Position numbers and translations under genes: made by a program
In this document: positions 18,901-26,880 of the stretch, piece by piece
Position numbering within the stretch: the first letter of the stretch is position 1
Layout: every line of letters begins with the position of its first letter
The notes under the pieces: generated by a model
Told to the model about the DNA's origin: nothing
Seen by the model: the letters and a program-made list of their open reading frames with translations, nothing else
The model's database searches: none
NCBI GenBank assembly: GCA_000024525.1
Contig: CP001769.1
Span: 6,605,001 to 6,669,000, forward strand
DNA from: Spirosoma linguale DSM 74
GTDB lineage: Bacteria > Bacteroidota > Bacteroidia > Cytophagales > Spirosomataceae
Reading direction: 5' to 3'
Length of the DNA stretch: 64,000 bases

Positions 18901-19547
18901 ACCCGCTCCCGTAAGTTAGTTGGGTTCTTGGGGTCGTCAATCTGATCGACCAGTACGAACAGGTCCAGGTCGCCGTCGTTGTCGTAATCAAAAAAGGCCG
19001 AGTGGGTCGAAAACGTAGTATCCGCAATGCCGTATTCGGCCGCCATTTCGCGGAATTTCGGCGCGCCATCGCCATCATTCCCCTGGTTGACGTAGAGCAG
19101 GTTGGTCCGGTTGGCGGCTTTTTTGTGAAGGGTTGTGGAGACGTATACGTCCAGTTTTCCATCGGCATTGACATCCACCACAGACACGCCCGAGCACCAG
19201 CGGCCATTTCCACCGACACCAGCAGCCTGCGTAACGTCCTTAAAATGGAGACTTCCGCCTGTTTCGGTCTCATTGAGATACAACCGGTTTGGCACCTGAT
19301 TTCCGGCAAAGAAAACATCCGGTTTCTGGTCGCCGTTAAAATCGCCGACCCCCACACCGCCACCGTTGTAGATGTACTGGTAGTTGAGGATGTTAAGCGT
19401 ATCGCTGTCGGTGATGGTATTCGCGAAGGTGATGCCGGTATCCGACGAATCGAGCCGCTCGAAAAGGGGCTTCTCACGGCAGCCGGTCAGTAAAAACAGA
19501 AACACGATGGGCACTACCCAACCGATGCTTCGGAAAGATGATTTCAT
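15936..19547 (-). CDS. Giant VCBS/FG-GAP repeat lipoprotein with ASPIC/UnbV domain
   Basis: 1203 residues. Lipobox LLTGC gives Cys23. More than a dozen FG-GAP/VCBS calcium-binding repeats follow (GVGVGDFNGDQKPDVFFAG, VADINGDGLADIIV, ADFDQDGYRDLLV and others), forming probably two beta-propellers separated by an ASPIC/UnbV-like segment around residues 600-660 (GLGAIVEYELSDGRKEFY). Such CRTAC1-like proteins are common in Cytophagales near SusC/SusD systems; the role is probably surface binding and is not proven. A 15-base tandem repeat encodes GVRPP units within the first propeller region. The gene is monocistronic or leads into the PBP4-like gene. Confidence 0.8.
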   Translation of the reverse strand: MKSSFRSIGWVVPIVFLFLLTGCREKPLFERLDSSDTGITFANTITDSDTLNILNYQYIYNGGGVGVGDFNGDQKPDVFFAGNQVPNRLYLNETETGGSLHFKDVTQAAGVGGNGRWCSGVSVVDVNADGKLDVYVSTTLHKKAANRTNLLYVNQGNDGDGAPKFREMAAEYGIADTTFSTHSAFFDYDNDGDLDLFVLVDQIDDPKNPTNLRERVNDGTSPNVDRLYRNDFDSTRGHAYFTDVTLKAGLLAEGFGLGVNICDINRDGWKDIYVTNDFASSDVLYVNNHDGTFTNRAHESFKHTSSSAMGNDVADINGDGLADIIVMDMLPEDNLRKKSLMGPSSYYAYQEWDRLGYEHQYARNTLQLNQGVRPPGVRPPGVRPTGVRPSGVRPPDTANANMPVFSEISMLSGVAETEWSWSPLLADFDQDGYRDLLVTNGFPRDITDRDFTNYYSSVNSYLTDALRKELTEKMPRVKVSDYAYRNRGDATFENVTELWGMSEPNFANGAVYADFDGDGDLDYVVSNIDDEAFVYRNTLADKKTEQAHYLRIQFKGDGANPMGLGAIVEYELSDGRKEFYEHTPYRGFLSSVDPIAHFGLGKNTTIRSLKVTWPGGRVQILPSVNADQTITLKATDAKPGETNETISAPKTLVQDITAELGLTYRHEENDIIDFNGQKTLLHKLTEYGPALAVGDINGDGLADMVVGGSSKYSTELLLQQPSGRFVLKPMPAKLSEDAGLLLFDADADGDLDLYIASGSPEFTAEQMKETMRHRLYTNDGKGNFTLAPDALPDFRVNGSCVKAADVDKDGDLDLFVGGRVEPNKYPMGVPSYLLRNDSQKGRPKFTDATAQVAPTLTKAGLTCDALWTDYDNDGYVDLMLASEWAPITMLHNVKGTLKPLENSGLNDKLGFWNSITPGDFDNDGDIDYLVGNTGLNTLLRANAEQPVRIYAGDFDNNGFYDAFTSVYFKNAKGQYEEYPYFGWDDMVKQMIGIKKRFVNYAPFGAATMNQILTEEERAQALKLTANYMQSSYVENKGNGKFEVRPLPVMAQMAPLFGMLAQDVDGDGNLDAVLVGNEHGSDLVAGRMDAFNGLVLKGDGKGGFKPLTIAQSGFYAPGNAKALVSLPDAQGHPLLAVTENRGPLRLFAVQQPQTFTPVDAATTAVTVRLKNGKVRRQEVPFGTSFYGQSARGVWLLPGEQLVKK
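18363..18437 (-). repeat. Minisatellite, five 15-base units, encoding GVRPP repeats
   Basis: Five tandem 15-base units in frame inside the VCBS gene encode GVRPPGVRPPGVRPTGVRPS and a further GVRPP. The two units at 18408-18437 are nearly identical and the others differ by one or two bases, so copy number may vary by slippage without a frameshift. Confidence 0.9.
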
Positions 19548-19594
19548 GAATACTAATGTGCCTTTTTACGGTGGCAGACTAATTGGATTATCCC

Positions 19595-19602
19595 CAAATT
19601 TA
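19595..19602 (-). promoter_or_regulatory. Promoter -7 box (TAAATTTG) of the VCBS gene
   Basis: An exact TAnnTTTG match 48 bases before the start codon on the minus strand. Confidence 0.45.
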
Positions 19603-19687
19603 CCTATAAAAAATACCCAAAATCATAGAGTACCTCTTTTTAATGCTGGAGAGTGCTGTCTTCAGTCGTTGCAAACCTTTTGAAAAG

Positions 19688-21223
19688 CTACTTTCGTTTC
19701 CGAAATCGCGCCACCATCGGTTGAACCGTTTTGCGTTCAACGAACAGCATGGCTACTATAAACAGCCCAAACAGGGCCATATGCACCGGAACGGCAATCC
19801 ATAAGTTTGCGATGGGAAACAGCCAGCATGCCCAGATCAGCAGCCCGGCAATCAGTATATACCCTGCCGCCGACCGAACCTTATAAGGCACAGGATAGTA
19901 TTTTTCGCCCAGCACATAGCAAAGCACCAACATGACAAAACTGGATGTCAGAAAAACCACCACGCAGCCCATATAGCCCATTACAGGAATCAGCACGATG
20001 TTTCCGACAATGGTAATAGCCGCGCCAATCAGCGTAAAAAGCGTTCCAAATTTCGTTTTGTCGGTGAGTTTATACCAGAGCCCGATGTTCTGATAAACGC
20101 CAAGGAACAAGTTGCCAAGCAGCAACAGCGGTACAATGTTTAACCCTTGTCGATACGCCGGAGACAGCATGGCGGCTCCAATAACATCGACATTCAGACT
20201 GACTCCTACCCAAATCACAACGCACACAATCGTAAACCATTTTGTGACCTCCGCTAATAATTCGGGCGAGTTTTTATCCTCTGCACGGGAAAAGAAAAAC
20301 GGATCGGCGGCAAACCGGAACGACTGTGTAGCCAGTGCCATAAACACCGAGAGTTTGAAGCAGTTGCCATAAATACCGAGGGCATCTTCGCTGGTGAGCG
20401 CCACCCCATTTGCTCCCGTATAAAACCCGTCGGGCAGATAATGCCGCAGAAAAAGCCGATCCGTAAGGCTGTTAACCACGTTGGCAAGGCCCGTCAGCAT
20501 AATGGGATAGGCATAGATGTAGAGTACCTTAACATCGGGCCAGTTGAACTGAAACCGAAAGCCCCGAAACGCATTGCTCAGTAACAGGAAATAAAAGGAA
20601 TTGGCCAGCAGATTAGCCAGGAAAATATAACCGGGACCTACCGAAGGGTCGTAGATATAACTGATAAATGGCTTTAAATCAGCAAGGTACTTTCCTCGTA
20701 TAATGTCGGGGCAGATCACCAGGAAAAACACGTTGAACGCCACGGTAATACCCACATTGAGGAGTTTAACCTTTACGAATTGCCGGGCTTTGTTTTCTAC
20801 CCGAAGGCGGGCAAAGGGTATGGCAATGATAGCATCAATGGCAACGATCAGTGCCGACCATCGGATAAACGTAGTTTGACCCGGATAATTGAGCCAAACG
20901 GAAATTTCGGGAGCCAGATACAGCAAGACAGCCGTGGCCGTTCCCGAAATCAAAAGGACAAGACTAAGCGTTTCGTTAAACGTTTTCGGGAGAACTTCCG
21001 GTTTTCTGGCGGCAAATCGAAAAAAGGCGGTTTCCAGACCAAACGTGTACAGGACCAGCAACAGAGCGATGTAACTGTAGAATTCCACGTTCGACGACAT
21101 GTCTTTAGGCCGGGCGAAAGCGTAGGTCTGAATGGGCACTAACACGTAATTGAGCAACCGGCCCAGAATTGTACTGACACCATACAGGGCGGTATCACTC
21201 GCTAATTTTTTAAACGTACTCAT
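19688..21223 (-). CDS. Polysaccharide/lipid-linked oligosaccharide flippase (Wzx/MATE-like)
   Basis: 511 residues with about 14 hydrophobic segments and a basic C-terminus (MVARFRKRK). The N-terminal region SDTALYGVSTILGRLLNYVLVPIQTYAF is the polysaccharide biosynthesis/MurJ-MATE family signature. It would flip a lipid-linked glycan across the inner membrane for surface polysaccharide assembly. No glycosyltransferases lie beside it, so the glycan is unknown. Its promoter region is shared with divergent purH. Confidence 0.82.
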   Translation of the reverse strand: MSTFKKLASDTALYGVSTILGRLLNYVLVPIQTYAFARPKDMSSNVEFYSYIALLLVLYTFGLETAFFRFAARKPEVLPKTFNETLSLVLLISGTATAVLLYLAPEISVWLNYPGQTTFIRWSALIVAIDAIIAIPFARLRVENKARQFVKVKLLNVGITVAFNVFFLVICPDIIRGKYLADLKPFISYIYDPSVGPGYIFLANLLANSFYFLLLSNAFRGFRFQFNWPDVKVLYIYAYPIMLTGLANVVNSLTDRLFLRHYLPDGFYTGANGVALTSEDALGIYGNCFKLSVFMALATQSFRFAADPFFFSRAEDKNSPELLAEVTKWFTIVCVVIWVGVSLNVDVIGAAMLSPAYRQGLNIVPLLLLGNLFLGVYQNIGLWYKLTDKTKFGTLFTLIGAAITIVGNIVLIPVMGYMGCVVVFLTSSFVMLVLCYVLGEKYYPVPYKVRSAAGYILIAGLLIWACWLFPIANLWIAVPVHMALFGLFIVAMLFVERKTVQPMVARFRKRK

Positions 21224-21270
21224 GTAGAAATACCCACCTTGTGGTTTCGGCTTTCAGGCCACCGGGCTGA

Positions 21271-21297
21271 CAAAGTTAAGACCTTTGGTTATCTTTG
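21271..21297. promoter_or_regulatory. Back-to-back promoters for the flippase gene and purH
   Basis: Minus-strand TAACTTTG (21271-21278) points to the flippase and plus-strand TATCTTTG (21290-21297) to purH; both match TAnnTTTG. Polymerases bound at the two sites would overlap. The purH box overlaps an in-frame TTG at 21295, which rules that codon out as a start. Confidence 0.5.
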
Positions 21298-21378
21298 CAC
21301 CTCAGGTCGAAACAGCCGGAAGCCTGTTTCGCGAAAATTGCTACTTATCTAATGAAACAGCCGGAGCACGTTCCGGCC

Positions 21379-22932
21379 ATGTCCATGTCTCTCAAAATCT
21401 CCTCCGCGCTGATTTCCGTTTTTTATAAAGACGGTCTCGAGCCCCTGGTCCGACTTTTACACGAGCAGAACGTCAAACTATATTCGACGGGCGGCACTCA
21501 GGCATTCATAGAACAACTTGGTATTCCGGTTACGGCTGTCGAAGACTTAACGGGCTATCCGTCCATTTTTGGCGGACGGGTTAAAACGCTGCACCCAGCC
21601 GTGATGGGCGGGATTTTGTACCGTCGGGAAATGCCGGAAGATCTGGCACAAGCGGAACGGCACCAAATCCCACCTATCGACCTGGTGATAGTCGACCTGT
21701 ACCCGTTCGAAGAAACGGTGGCGTCGGGCGCATCGGATGAAGACATTATCGAAAAAATTGACATCGGCGGCATTTCACTCATCCGGGCGGCTGCCAAGAA
21801 TTACAACGACGTGCTGATCGTTTCCTCACGGAGCCAGTACGGCGATGTAGTAAATCTGCTGACCGAGAAAAACGGCACGACCGATCTGGCCGACCGTCGT
21901 CAGTATGCTGGAAAAGCCTTTTCCGTCACTTCGCAATACGACACTGCCATTCAGGCCTATTTCGCGGGCGAGCAGGCTCCGAAAGCTGATGCAACCGGAA
22001 CGGTTTACGATTTCAGAACGATGCCCGCCAGTCACCTTCGCTATGGCGAAAACCCCCATCAGCAGGCTACCTTCTACGGCGACCTGGAGGCTATGTTCGA
22101 CAAGCTGCATGGTAAAGAACTGTCGTACAACAACCTGGTCGATGTAGATGCCTGCGTGAACCTGATCGATGAGTTTACAGATTCGGACGGCGAAGCGTTT
22201 GCTATCATCAAGCATACTAATGCCTGTGGTATTGCTACGGCTCCAACGGCGAAAGAAGCTTACCTCAACGCCCTTGCCTGCGATCCGGTTTCTGCGTTTG
22301 GTGGCGTGGTCATCACAACGGCCACGGTCGATCTGGAAACCGCCGAAGAGCTGAACAAGCTGTTCATGGAAATCCTGATTGCGCCCGATTATACGCCAGA
22401 AGCGCTCACGCTCCTTAAATCGAAGAAGAACCGGATTTTGCTGAAACGCAACGCCGTTGAATTGCTGTCGGTTATGTTCAAGACCATCCTGAACGGGGTG
22501 CTGGAACAGGATAAAGACAACCAGACCGAAACGGCCAGTCAGTTTACCACCGTTACCGACAAAACCCCCACCGACAGTGAAGTTCGGGCGCTGGAGTTTG
22601 CCCTGAAGGTGTGTAAGCATACTAAATCAAACACCATTGTCTTGGCTAAGGAAGGCCAGTTGCTGGCCAGTGGTGTTGGCCAAACGTCGCGCGTGGATGC
22701 GCTTCGGCAGGCTATCGAGAAAGCCCATTCGTTTGGCTTCGACCTAAATGGCTCGGTAATGGCTTCTGACGCGTTTTTCCCGTTCCCCGACTGCGTTGAA
22801 ATCGCCGGAAATGCGGGTATTACGGCGGTCGTTCAGCCCGGCGGTTCTATCCGCGATCAGGACTCCATCGATTACTGCAACCAGCACGCCCTGGCGATGG
22901 TAACGACGGGGGTAAGGCATTTTAAACATTGA
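21379..22932 (+). CDS. purH: Bifunctional AICAR transformylase / IMP cyclohydrolase
   Basis: About 517 residues from ATG 21379 (MSMSLKISSALIS); ATGs at 21352 and 21385 are alternatives. The N-terminal cyclohydrolase (MGS-like fold) has STGGTQAFIEQ and GRVKTLHPAVMGGIL; the transformylase has RYGENPHQ, KHTNACG and, near the end, DAFFPFPDCVE. These are the standard PurH motifs. It catalyses the last two steps of purine synthesis, AICAR to FAICAR to IMP, in the cytosol. Standing alone with its own promoter, it is not part of a pur operon here. Confidence 0.97.
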   Translation: MSMSLKISSALISVFYKDGLEPLVRLLHEQNVKLYSTGGTQAFIEQLGIPVTAVEDLTGYPSIFGGRVKTLHPAVMGGILYRREMPEDLAQAERHQIPPIDLVIVDLYPFEETVASGASDEDIIEKIDIGGISLIRAAAKNYNDVLIVSSRSQYGDVVNLLTEKNGTTDLADRRQYAGKAFSVTSQYDTAIQAYFAGEQAPKADATGTVYDFRTMPASHLRYGENPHQQATFYGDLEAMFDKLHGKELSYNNLVDVDACVNLIDEFTDSDGEAFAIIKHTNACGIATAPTAKEAYLNALACDPVSAFGGVVITTATVDLETAEELNKLFMEILIAPDYTPEALTLLKSKKNRILLKRNAVELLSVMFKTILNGVLEQDKDNQTETASQFTTVTDKTPTDSEVRALEFALKVCKHTKSNTIVLAKEGQLLASGVGQTSRVDALRQAIEKAHSFGFDLNGSVMASDAFFPFPDCVEIAGNAGITAVVQPGGSIRDQDSIDYCNQHALAMVTTGVRHFKH

Positions 22933-23115
22933 CCGGGATTTTAGGAAGATTTGAAGGATTTTTCAAGATTACTGTCATACAAGATTGTCGTTTTAAATCA
23001 TCTATAAAATCCAGACACGTTTAAAGTAAAGGAAGGATTTTTCAGGATTTTGTTAAGCAATTGGCAATTGCATTAATCTTGAAAAATCTTTTAAATCTTG
23101 TTAAAATCCCGGTTA
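22929..23115. repeat. Palindromic element between purH and plsC
   Basis: Left arm about 22929-22975, right arm 23074-23115; both contain variants of GATTTTTCAAGATTA. The left arm starts at the purH stop codon. Open frame in the right arm would add 19 residues to plsC, which is why a later start is chosen. Confidence 0.75.
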
Positions 23116-23117
23116 AG

Positions 23118-23843
23118 ATGCTCTACACAATCTGGTGCGCCACGTATATTGTTGTCTTATACCTATTGCTGTTTCCCATCCAGTTTGTGCTTTTGCAACG
23201 TGAGAAATGGAAACCGCTGGCGCACAAGATTAATGCTATCTGGGGGAAGCTGTTTTTTTGGGGTATTGGGATGCCGGTTCGCGTAGATCGTCGCTTTCAG
23301 CCGGAACCTAACCGGACGTATGTCTTTTGCGCCAATCACTTTTCGTATCTGGACATAGCCGTAATGGGGATCATCGTGAAAAACTATTACGCCTTTGTCG
23401 GTAAAAGTGACGTAAAGAATATTCCCTTGCTGGGGTATATGTTCGCCAAACTGCACGTACAGGTCGACCGGGATCGGCCCAACAGCCGGGCATATTCACT
23501 GGCGAAGTCTATCCGGACGCTGGCATCAGGGCGAAGCATCATGATTTTCCCCGAAGGTGGCATCCGGGCACCGGAGCCTCCCCAGATGGTGCCGTTTAAA
23601 GATGGCGCGTTCACAATGGCGATTCAGCAGCAGGTGCCCATTGTACCGATCACGCTGGTAAACAATTACCTGATTCTGCCGGACCGAAGCCCCGTACGCT
23701 TTCACCGGCACCCATTACGGGCCATCGTTCACCCACCTATCGAAACGACCGGCATGACGCAGGCCGATGTAAAGCAGTTGAAAGAAGAAACTTATCGAAT
23801 CATAAACGCGGAGTTGATGAGCAAGGACAGAGTGCCCGCTTAG
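23118..23843 (+). CDS. plsC: 1-acyl-sn-glycerol-3-phosphate acyltransferase
   Basis: 241 residues from ATG 23118; an earlier ATG at 23061 would translate the palindrome arm. One N-terminal membrane helix (WCATYIVVLYLLLFPIQFVL). Acyltransferase block I is NHFSYLD (the HX4D motif) and block III is FPEGGIRAP. It transfers an acyl chain to lysophosphatidate to make phosphatidate for membrane lipids. Downstream gatC starts 44 bases later, so the two may be co-transcribed. Confidence 0.9.
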   Translation: MLYTIWCATYIVVLYLLLFPIQFVLLQREKWKPLAHKINAIWGKLFFWGIGMPVRVDRRFQPEPNRTYVFCANHFSYLDIAVMGIIVKNYYAFVGKSDVKNIPLLGYMFAKLHVQVDRDRPNSRAYSLAKSIRTLASGRSIMIFPEGGIRAPEPPQMVPFKDGAFTMAIQQQVPIVPITLVNNYLILPDRSPVRFHRHPLRAIVHPPIETTGMTQADVKQLKEETYRIINAELMSKDRVPA

Positions 23844-23886
23844 TACATTCACTCTTTCGCTCATTCTCTTTTTCGCCCTTTCACGC

Positions 23887-24174
23887 ATGAAAGTAGACCA
23901 CGAAACCTTACATAAAATTGCCCATCTGGCCCGGCTAGAGGTAAAACCCGACGAAGAAGCCGCTTTGCTGAACAGCCTGAACGGCGTGCTGACCTGGATG
24001 GAGCAACTTAACGAAGTTGACACGACCGGCGTTGAACCGCTTACACATATGTCGGCCGAAACCAACGTGTTACGGGAGGATGTAGCCGGTAATCACCTGC
24101 CCCGCGAACAGGCGCTATCCAACGCCCCTCAACATGATGAGCAGTTTTTTGAAGTGCCCAAAGTACTGGAGTAG
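23887..24174 (+). CDS. gatC: Asp-tRNA(Asn)/Glu-tRNA(Gln) amidotransferase subunit C
   Basis: 95 residues, the usual GatC length. KIAHLARLEVKPDEEAALLNSLNGVLTWMEQLNEVDTTGVEPLTHM is contiguous family signature (quoted here as the region near residues 10-55). GatC stabilises the GatA-GatB complex that amidates misacylated Glu-tRNA(Gln) or Asp-tRNA(Asn). gatA and gatB are not in the window, which is normal for Bacteroidota. Confidence 0.95.
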   Translation: MKVDHETLHKIAHLARLEVKPDEEAALLNSLNGVLTWMEQLNEVDTTGVEPLTHMSAETNVLREDVAGNHLPREQALSNAPQHDEQFFEVPKVLE

Positions 24175-24180
24175 TATTTT

Positions 24181-24253
24181 GTGGAGTGGGTGTAATGAGT
24201 TGAGTAAGTGTAATGAGTAGGAGACTACTACACTCATTACACTTACTCCACCA
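24181..24253. repeat. Palindromic element between gatC and the SMR gene
   Basis: Left side 24181-24220 holds two tandem near-copies of a GTGTAATGAGT unit; the right arm 24227-24253 is complementary to one. It lies between convergent stop codons, seven bases after gatC. Confidence 0.75.
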
Positions 24254-24257
24254 AACA

Positions 24258-24647
24258 CTAATCAACCGGCCCGACAACTTTCAGGCCGATAATGCCAATA
24301 GTAATTAGAAGGATAAAAAACAGTTCCGCCCACGACCAGCTTATTTTCAGCCAAAGGACATCGGTCGCTTTCAGAAACACCAGTGTTAGGGCCATCCAGA
24401 CAGCAAAAGCGGTTGTTGTTGGTATAGTCCGCATGGCTATGGCCAGCAGGACGGTATTGACAATGCCGAAAACCACGTAAGCCAGCCACGGAAGCAAAGT
24501 AGGCAACCCTACGTCTGGTTTATAAAATGTAGCCCAGCGGAGGGCTTTCAACTCGTCCCATCGCATGTATTTGAGCGCGTACATCCATGCCATTTCGCAG
24601 GCGGCTGCACCTATAAGATACAACCACGACAGTGTATTTTCCTTCAT
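24258..24647 (-). CDS. Small multidrug resistance (SMR/SugE-like) transporter
   Basis: 129 residues with four hydrophobic helices. Helix 1 has the essential acidic residue in AACEMAWMYALKY, and helix 3 has IPTTTAFAVWMALTLV, equivalent to the SMR pattern IP-x-x-TAYAVW. ATG 24647 is preferred to 24701, whose extension is polar. SMR proteins export cations or guanidinium as dual-topology dimers at the inner membrane. The substrate is unknown, and the length is slightly above the typical 105-110 residues because of the loop after helix 1. Confidence 0.72.
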   Translation of the reverse strand: MKENTLSWLYLIGAAACEMAWMYALKYMRWDELKALRWATFYKPDVGLPTLLPWLAYVVFGIVNTVLLAIAMRTIPTTTAFAVWMALTLVFLKATDVLWLKISWSWAELFFILLITIGIIGLKVVGPVD

Positions 24648-24773
24648 TATGGCCCGGCGATTATAGCCGCAAAGGAAGCGGTTATTCGCCAGCCAATGCA
24701 ACCTTTACCTGTAACAAGATGGTTAAGAAATTGTTACGGGTTTACTCGCCCCAGCATTCATTGCTATGAAGTG

Positions 24774-26276
24774 CTACGCTAAAATCGGTTTGACAACCTT
24801 TCCAGCCACGTCGGTTAGTCGAAACGGTCTACCCTGAAACTGGTAGGTCAGCTTGGTATGGTCGAAGCCAAGCAGGTGTAAAATCGTGGCCTGCAAGTCG
24901 TGAATATGCACTTTGTCTTTGACGCCGTAATACCCAATATCGTCGGTTTCGCCGAACGAGAAGCCTTTTTTCACCCCGCCACCGGCCATCCAGACGGTGA
25001 ACGCTTCGAGGTGGTGGTCTCGCCCCATAAAGGGTAGCGTTTGCCCGTCGCGGTTTTCCTGCATGGGCGTCCGGCCAAACTCACCGCCCCAAACCACCAG
25101 CGTATCGTCCAGCAAACCGCGCTGCTTAAGATCGTTTAGCAAGGCCGCTACCGCCTGGTCTGACTCCTTGCACTTGGCTTTCAGACCCACGTCGATGGAC
25201 CCGTCAGCGCTGGTTCCGTGGGTGTCCCAGCCCCAGTCGAAGAGTTGCACAAACCGAACACCTCGCTCCACCAGCCGCCGGGCCAGCAGGCAGTTTCGCG
25301 CAAAGGAACCCTTATTAGGATCGACACCGTAGCTGTCCAGCATATACTGCGGTTCACTCTTGATGTCCATCGCATCGGGCACCGACATTTGCATCCGAAA
25401 AGCCAGTTCGTATTGAGCAATGCGCGTCAGGATTTCAGGGTCTTTGACCTCGTCATATTGCTGCTGGTTGATCTGGCTGATGGCGTCAATGGTTTGCTTC
25501 CGAATGTCGCGGCTAATCCCCGATGGGTCGGAGGCATACAGCACCGGGTCACCATCGGTGCGGCACTGAACGCCCTGGTAAACCGTTGGCAGGAACCCGC
25601 TCCCCCAGACCGATTTTCCCGCGTCAGGCTGCTTCCCACCGGATGCCAGCACGATATAACCGGGCAGGTTGTCGTTTTCGGTACCCAGGCCGTAGGTCAC
25701 CCACGACCCCATGCTAGGCCGTCCCAAACGGGCACTGCCGGTATGCATGAGCAGTTGTGCCGGAGCGTGGTTGAACTGGTCGGTGTGCATGGCTTTGAGA
25801 AACGAAATCTCATCGACTACGCCCTGTAAATGGGGCAGGTAGTCGGACACCCACGCCCCGGATTGCCCGCGCTGGGCGAATTTCCCCTGCGGCCCCAGCA
25901 TTTTAGGAGTACCCCGAATAAAGGCAAATTTCTTCCCTTCGAGCAAAGCCTGCGGACAGTCTTTCCCGTTATACTTAGCCAGCTCGGGCTTATAATCGAA
26001 CAACTCCAACTGACTCGGTGAACCAGCCATGTGGATGTAAATGATCCGTTTAGCTTTGGGAATATACTGCGAAGGGTGCGGGGCCGTCGGCTCACCGGAG
26101 AGCGACGCAGCACCGACGGCATTAGCCTCTGGATTCTCTTTACCGAAAAAGCCGCAGCTTCCCAGTACAGAGCTAAGGGCCATAGCGCCCAGGCCCGTAG
26201 AGCAGGTATGCAGGAAATGACGCCGGGTTTCACGTTCGGCGGCAGCGTGCCGGAGTTCCTGAATGAGTTTGTTCAT
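24774..26276 (-). CDS. DUF1501 protein (sulfatase-like, Tat-exported)
   Basis: 500 residues. The N-terminus has RRHFLHTCSTGLGAMAL, a Tat-like signal with a twin arginine. Family motifs include HMAGSPSQLELFDYKPEL, FNHAPAQLLMHTG, FDWGWDTHG, VVWGGEFGRTP and GRDHH, which carry the predicted metal ligands of the alkaline phosphatase/sulfatase fold. DUF1501 genes are regularly paired with DUF1549/DUF1553 genes, as here (next gene upstream at 26881-29655). The pair was first noted in planctomycetes; biochemical function is unproven. A broken DUF559 gene separates the two. Confidence 0.85.
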   Translation of the reverse strand: MNKLIQELRHAAAERETRRHFLHTCSTGLGAMALSSVLGSCGFFGKENPEANAVGAASLSGEPTAPHPSQYIPKAKRIIYIHMAGSPSQLELFDYKPELAKYNGKDCPQALLEGKKFAFIRGTPKMLGPQGKFAQRGQSGAWVSDYLPHLQGVVDEISFLKAMHTDQFNHAPAQLLMHTGSARLGRPSMGSWVTYGLGTENDNLPGYIVLASGGKQPDAGKSVWGSGFLPTVYQGVQCRTDGDPVLYASDPSGISRDIRKQTIDAISQINQQQYDEVKDPEILTRIAQYELAFRMQMSVPDAMDIKSEPQYMLDSYGVDPNKGSFARNCLLARRLVERGVRFVQLFDWGWDTHGTSADGSIDVGLKAKCKESDQAVAALLNDLKQRGLLDDTLVVWGGEFGRTPMQENRDGQTLPFMGRDHHLEAFTVWMAGGGVKKGFSFGETDDIGYYGVKDKVHIHDLQATILHLLGFDHTKLTYQFQGRPFRLTDVAGKVVKPILA

Positions 26277-26300
26277 AGTATGTTGGCACCCCACCCCCGG

Positions 26301-26326
26301 CCCCTCCCCTAAAAAAAGGGGAGGGG
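26301..26326. repeat. CCCCTCCCC/GGGGAGGGG hairpin, copy 1
   Basis: 10-base arms (26301-26310, 26317-26326) around an A-run. The same hairpin appears at 26819-26844 in opposite orientation of its A/T loop. Together they bracket the DUF559 remnant. Confidence 0.85.
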
Positions 26327-26406
26327 GGAATGTGCGGACTTTAGTTCTTAAAACAAGCTTTACCGTTTTTCGGCAGTAGCCTTCTACTGAGAGTAAACGT
26401 TATATT

Positions 26407-26769
26407 TTACCTATTAAAACAACCCCTAATCTTCTGAAGCACCGCTTCTATGTTTTTGTCAACCTCGTGGTTGCTGATACGTAATGTTTTTATGTCGAGT
26501 TGAGCAAGCGTCGCATCACGTATGTGATCATGTGCTATTGCTTCCGCTGCTCTATGAACACTTCCATCAACTTCGATACAAAGACGTTCAGCCGGGCAAT
26601 AAAAGTCAAGAACATACACTCCAATGCTATGTTGCCGCCGAAACTTCCGTCCATCTAACTGACTATTCCGTAAATGATCTCATAGCAATGACTCGAAAGG
26701 CGTAGGCGTCTTCCTTAATTCCCGCCGGTACTCCTCCATCCCCTTGCGATTGTGTATAACCTGACCCAT
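26407..26769 (-). pseudogene. DUF559 endonuclease-like gene with one internal stop codon
   Basis: Reading from ATG 26769 (MGQVIHNRKGMEEYRRELRK) to TAA 26407 gives one frame of 120 codons interrupted only by TGA at 26680-26682 (codon 30). The frame reads PFESLL-stop-DHLRNSQLDGRKFRR and continues VYVLDFYCPAERLCIEVDGS, the DUF559 (Vsr/PD-(D/E)xK-like) core. Relatives have LLW at the stop position, so TGG to TGA is the simplest change. DUF559 proteins resemble very-short-patch-repair endonucleases and often travel as solitary cassettes. Downstream codons are intact, so the lesion is recent or read through. Confidence 0.8.
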
Positions 26770-26818
26770 AAGTTACTCATTAATAAAGTTAGACAAGGTA
26801 ACCTTTCATTCTTTTTAG

Positions 26819-26844
26819 CCCCTCCCCTTTTTTTAGGGGAGGGG
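26819..26844. repeat. CCCCTCCCC/GGGGAGGGG hairpin, copy 2
   Basis: Arms 26819-26828 and 26835-26844 around a T-run. It is followed by GGGACGGTCGG, a short match to the CCGACCGTC palindrome family found at 12821 and 60151. Confidence 0.85.
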
Positions 26845-26880
26845 TTGGGACGGTCGGCCGCTGCCGTGGGGTAAACTACA

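Noticed and set aside
21826..22620. 264-residue frame on the minus strand
   Set aside because: Fully antisense to purH, with no family motif; a shadow of high-GC third positions.
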